DNA from: JABJGO01 sp963921245
GTDB taxonomy: Bacteria > Pseudomonadota > Alphaproteobacteria > Rhodospirillales > Casp-alpha2
Direction: 5' to 3'
DNA length: 64,000 bases
Assembly (NCBI GenBank): GCA_963921245.4
Contig: CAWUEY030000001.1
Span: 1,612,001-1,676,000 of the forward strand
The position numbers were made by a program, and so were the translations under genes. Shown here one piece after another: positions 61,826 to 64,000 of the stretch. The notes beneath the pieces are model-generated. The model searched no databases. It was not told where the DNA came from and saw only the letters and a list, made by a program, of their open reading frames with translations. Position 1 is the first letter of the stretch, and every line of letters starts with the position of its first letter.

Positions 61826-64000
61826 ATGCTGTCACGTAATCTGGAACAGACACTGCACCGGGCTCTGGCGTACGCAACCGAGCGCCATCACGAATACGCC
61901 ACGCTGGAGCATCTGTTGCTATCCCTGACGGATGATACGGATGCTGTCGCGGTTTTGAACGCCTGCGATGTGGATATCGACTCATTACGCGACGGACTGA
62001 TGGAGTTTGTGGACTCCGAGTTTGACGACATGACCATCGAGCGGGTCAGCGAACCGAAACCCACCGCCGGATTCCAGCGTGTTGTTCAGCGCGCCGTCAT
62101 TCACGTCCAGTCCTCCGGTCGTGAAGAAGTCACCGGTGCCAACATCCTCATCGCCCTGTTCTCGGAACGGGAAAGCCATGCGGTGTATTTTCTGCAACGA
62201 CAGGATATGTCCCGACTTGATGCCGTCAATTACATCTCTCATGGTATCGCCAAGGTACCGGGGCAGTCCGAAACCCGCAGCATCCGGGGCGTAAGCGAGG
62301 AAGAAACCGCGGAAGGCGAGACAAAAAACGGGCGGGAAGCGCTGGCGGCCTATTGCGTGGATCTCAATGAGAAAGCCATGCAAGGCCGCATCGACCCGCT
62401 GATCGGCAGACAGGATGAGGTCGAACGGACCATTCAGGTTCTCTGCCGCCGCAACAAAAACAATCCGCTCTATGTTGGTGATCCCGGTGTCGGAAAAACC
62501 GCCATAGCCGAAGGCCTCGCCAAGCGTATCACTGAAGGTGAGGTTCCGGAGGTTCTCCTCGATAATACGATTTACGCGCTTGATATGGGCACCTTGCTTG
62601 CCGGGACCCGGTATCGCGGGGATTTTGAGGAGCGGCTGAAAAACGTGATGAATGAACTGGAAAGCACCCCGGGGGCGATCCTCTTCATTGACGAGATTCA
62701 CACGGTTATTGGCGCAGGCGCCACTTCAGGGGGCTCCATGGATGCCTCCAACATCCTCAAACCTGCGCTTCAAAACGGTGCTCTACGGTGTATGGGGTCT
62801 ACGACCTACAAAGAATACAGAGGGCACTTTGAAAAAGATCGCGCCCTCGTCCGGCGGTTCCAGAAAATCGATGTCTACGAGCCATCCCTCGATGATGCGG
62901 TGAAGATTCTCAAAGGCCTGAAACCGTACTTCGAGGAACACCACAAGGTCCGCTATGCTGGCTCTTCCCTGAAAGCCGCCGTGGACCTCTCGGCACGCTA
63001 CATTTCAGACCGCAAGCTACCGGATAAGGCCATCGACGTTATTGATGAAGTCGGCGCCTCCCGGATGTTGCTGCCTGCTGGCAAACGGCGGAAAACCGTG
63101 ACAGTGAAGGATGTGGAATCCGTTATTGCAAAAATTGCCCGCATTCCACCGAAATCCGTCTCCACCGACGACCGCAAGGCACTCCAGACGCTCGAACGGG
63201 ATCTGAAAACCGTGGTCTTCGGACAGGACAAGGCGATCGATGCCCTGGCAAGTGCTATCAAATTGGCCCGTGCGGGCCTGCGCGAACCGGACAAGCCCAT
63301 CGGCTCCTATCTGTTCTCGGGCCCCACGGGCGTGGGCAAGACGGAGGTTGCCCGCCAGCTCGCCCTGATCATGGGCGTGGAACTGGTGCGTTTCGACATG
63401 TCCGAGTACATGGAACGCCATTCCGTGTCGCGCCTGATCGGTGCGCCACCGGGGTATGTGGGTTTTGATCAGGGCGGTTTACTCACCGATGCGGTGGACC
63501 AGAACCCACATGTGGTTCTGTTGCTGGACGAAATTGAAAAAGCCCATCCCGATCTGTTCAATATCCTGCTACAGGTCATGGATCACGGCAAGCTGACCGA
63601 TCACAACGGCAAGAGCATCGATTTTCGAAATGTCATCGTGATCATGACCACAAATGCCGGGGCCTCGGAAATGGCCAAGGCTCCCATCGGGTTTGAACGT
63701 GCCGAACGAACCGGTGAAGATACGGAAGCCATCGAAAAGCTGTTTACGCCGGAATTCCGCAACCGTATGGACGCGATTATTCCCTTTGACTCGCTACCGC
63801 CTGAAGTGGTCTCGCGGGTCGTTGACAAGTTTGTCATGGAACTGGAGCTTCAGCTTGAAGATCAGTCTGTCATGATTGATCTTACCGACAGTGCCCGACA
63901 ATGGTTGGCAAAAAAAGGCTACGACCGGCTTTACGGTGCCCGTCCGTTAAGCCGGGTTATTCAGGAACACATCAAGAAACCGCTGGCCGAGGAACTGCTG
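61826..64000 (+). CDS. clpA: ATP-dependent Clp protease ATP-binding subunit ClpA, 3' end outside window
   Basis: 725 codons are present; a full ClpA is about 770 aa, so only the C-terminal part is missing. MLSRNLEQTLHRALAYATERHHEYATLEHLLLSL is the start of the N-domain. The first AAA+ module has Walker A GDPGVGKTAIAEGL (about residues 216-229) and ILFIDEIHTVIGAG; the second has GPTGVGKTEVARQLA (about 500-514), LLLDEIEKAHPDL (about 563) and the sensor region ARPLSRVIQEHIKKPLAEEL at the end. It unfolds substrates for ClpP. Confidence 0.97.
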   Translation, partial: MLSRNLEQTLHRALAYATERHHEYATLEHLLLSLTDDTDAVAVLNACDVDIDSLRDGLMEFVDSEFDDMTIERVSEPKPTAGFQRVVQRAVIHVQSSGREEVTGANILIALFSERESHAVYFLQRQDMSRLDAVNYISHGIAKVPGQSETRSIRGVSEEETAEGETKNGREALAAYCVDLNEKAMQGRIDPLIGRQDEVERTIQVLCRRNKNNPLYVGDPGVGKTAIAEGLAKRITEGEVPEVLLDNTIYALDMGTLLAGTRYRGDFEERLKNVMNELESTPGAILFIDEIHTVIGAGATSGGSMDASNILKPALQNGALRCMGSTTYKEYRGHFEKDRALVRRFQKIDVYEPSLDDAVKILKGLKPYFEEHHKVRYAGSSLKAAVDLSARYISDRKLPDKAIDVIDEVGASRMLLPAGKRRKTVTVKDVESVIAKIARIPPKSVSTDDRKALQTLERDLKTVVFGQDKAIDALASAIKLARAGLREPDKPIGSYLFSGPTGVGKTEVARQLALIMGVELVRFDMSEYMERHSVSRLIGAPPGYVGFDQGGLLTDAVDQNPHVVLLLDEIEKAHPDLFNILLQVMDHGKLTDHNGKSIDFRNVIVIMTTNAGASEMAKAPIGFERAERTGEDTEAIEKLFTPEFRNRMDAIIPFDSLPPEVVSRVVDKFVMELELQLEDQSVMIDLTDSARQWLAKKGYDRLYGARPLSRVIQEHIKKPLAEELL

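Overview
The window looks like an alphaproteobacterial chromosome, most likely a Rhodospirillales-type organism. The evidence is gene content and order: hom-glpX-recJ; dgt-argS-SPOR-nagZ-M50-scpA-scpB-tatABC-serS-surE-pcm-nlpD; a complete System I cytochrome c maturation operon; a phasin; and clpS-clpA. No rRNA, tRNA, CRISPR array or insertion sequence was found.

Layout. 1-5.3 kb: the end of an OmpA-like protein, homoserine dehydrogenase, a class II fructose bisphosphatase homologue that has lost several active-site acids, RecJ and a TerB-like membrane protein. 5.3-6.9 kb: a Rieske oxygenase (minus strand) and a stretch that looks like gene debris. 7-20.2 kb: a long plus-strand housekeeping run (nucleotide pool, arginyl- and seryl-tRNA synthetases, peptidoglycan recycling, chromosome condensation, Tat export, protein repair, division-linked envelope factors). 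20.2-27.2 kb: ccmABCDEFGHI on the minus strand, with a one-base frameshift in ccmI. Upstream of it, 27.29-27.41 kb, is a candidate small RNA on the minus strand: four successive perfect hairpins, CUCCUC-type loops and an intrinsic terminator.

27.6-55.3 kb is a surface-polysaccharide island bounded by core genes. It holds (i) a minus-strand operon for a nucleotide-activated, probably heptose-like sugar (epimerase, nucleotidyltransferase-kinase fusion, SIS isomerase, second epimerase, Gfo/Idh oxidoreductase, C-methyltransferase); (ii) a second minus-strand operon of sporadic carbohydrate-cluster type (split transketolase, 2OG-Fe(II) oxygenase, LIC12192-type protein, small-molecule kinase, HAD phosphatase, methyltransferases); (iii) glycosyltransferases, two sulfotransferases and a methyltransferase-like gene; (iv) a Wzm/Wzt-type ABC exporter. 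The most striking signal is here: four long poly-C/poly-G tracts (15, 13, 25 and 13 bases), each within or at the 5' edge of a glycan gene. Two split a clear reading frame, one sets the start of a glycosyltransferase frame, and one is currently in frame. This is the structure of a multi-gene phase-variable (contingency) locus that would switch glycan transfer, sulfation and methylation independently.

55.5-64 kb returns to core functions: a D-Ala-D-Ala carboxypeptidase with a SPOR domain, a phasin with a good promoter and terminator, an Lrp/AsnC regulator divergent from a DHDPS-family aldolase/deaminase plus a D-amino-acid-dehydrogenase pair, then clpS and the first 725 codons of clpA, which runs off the end.
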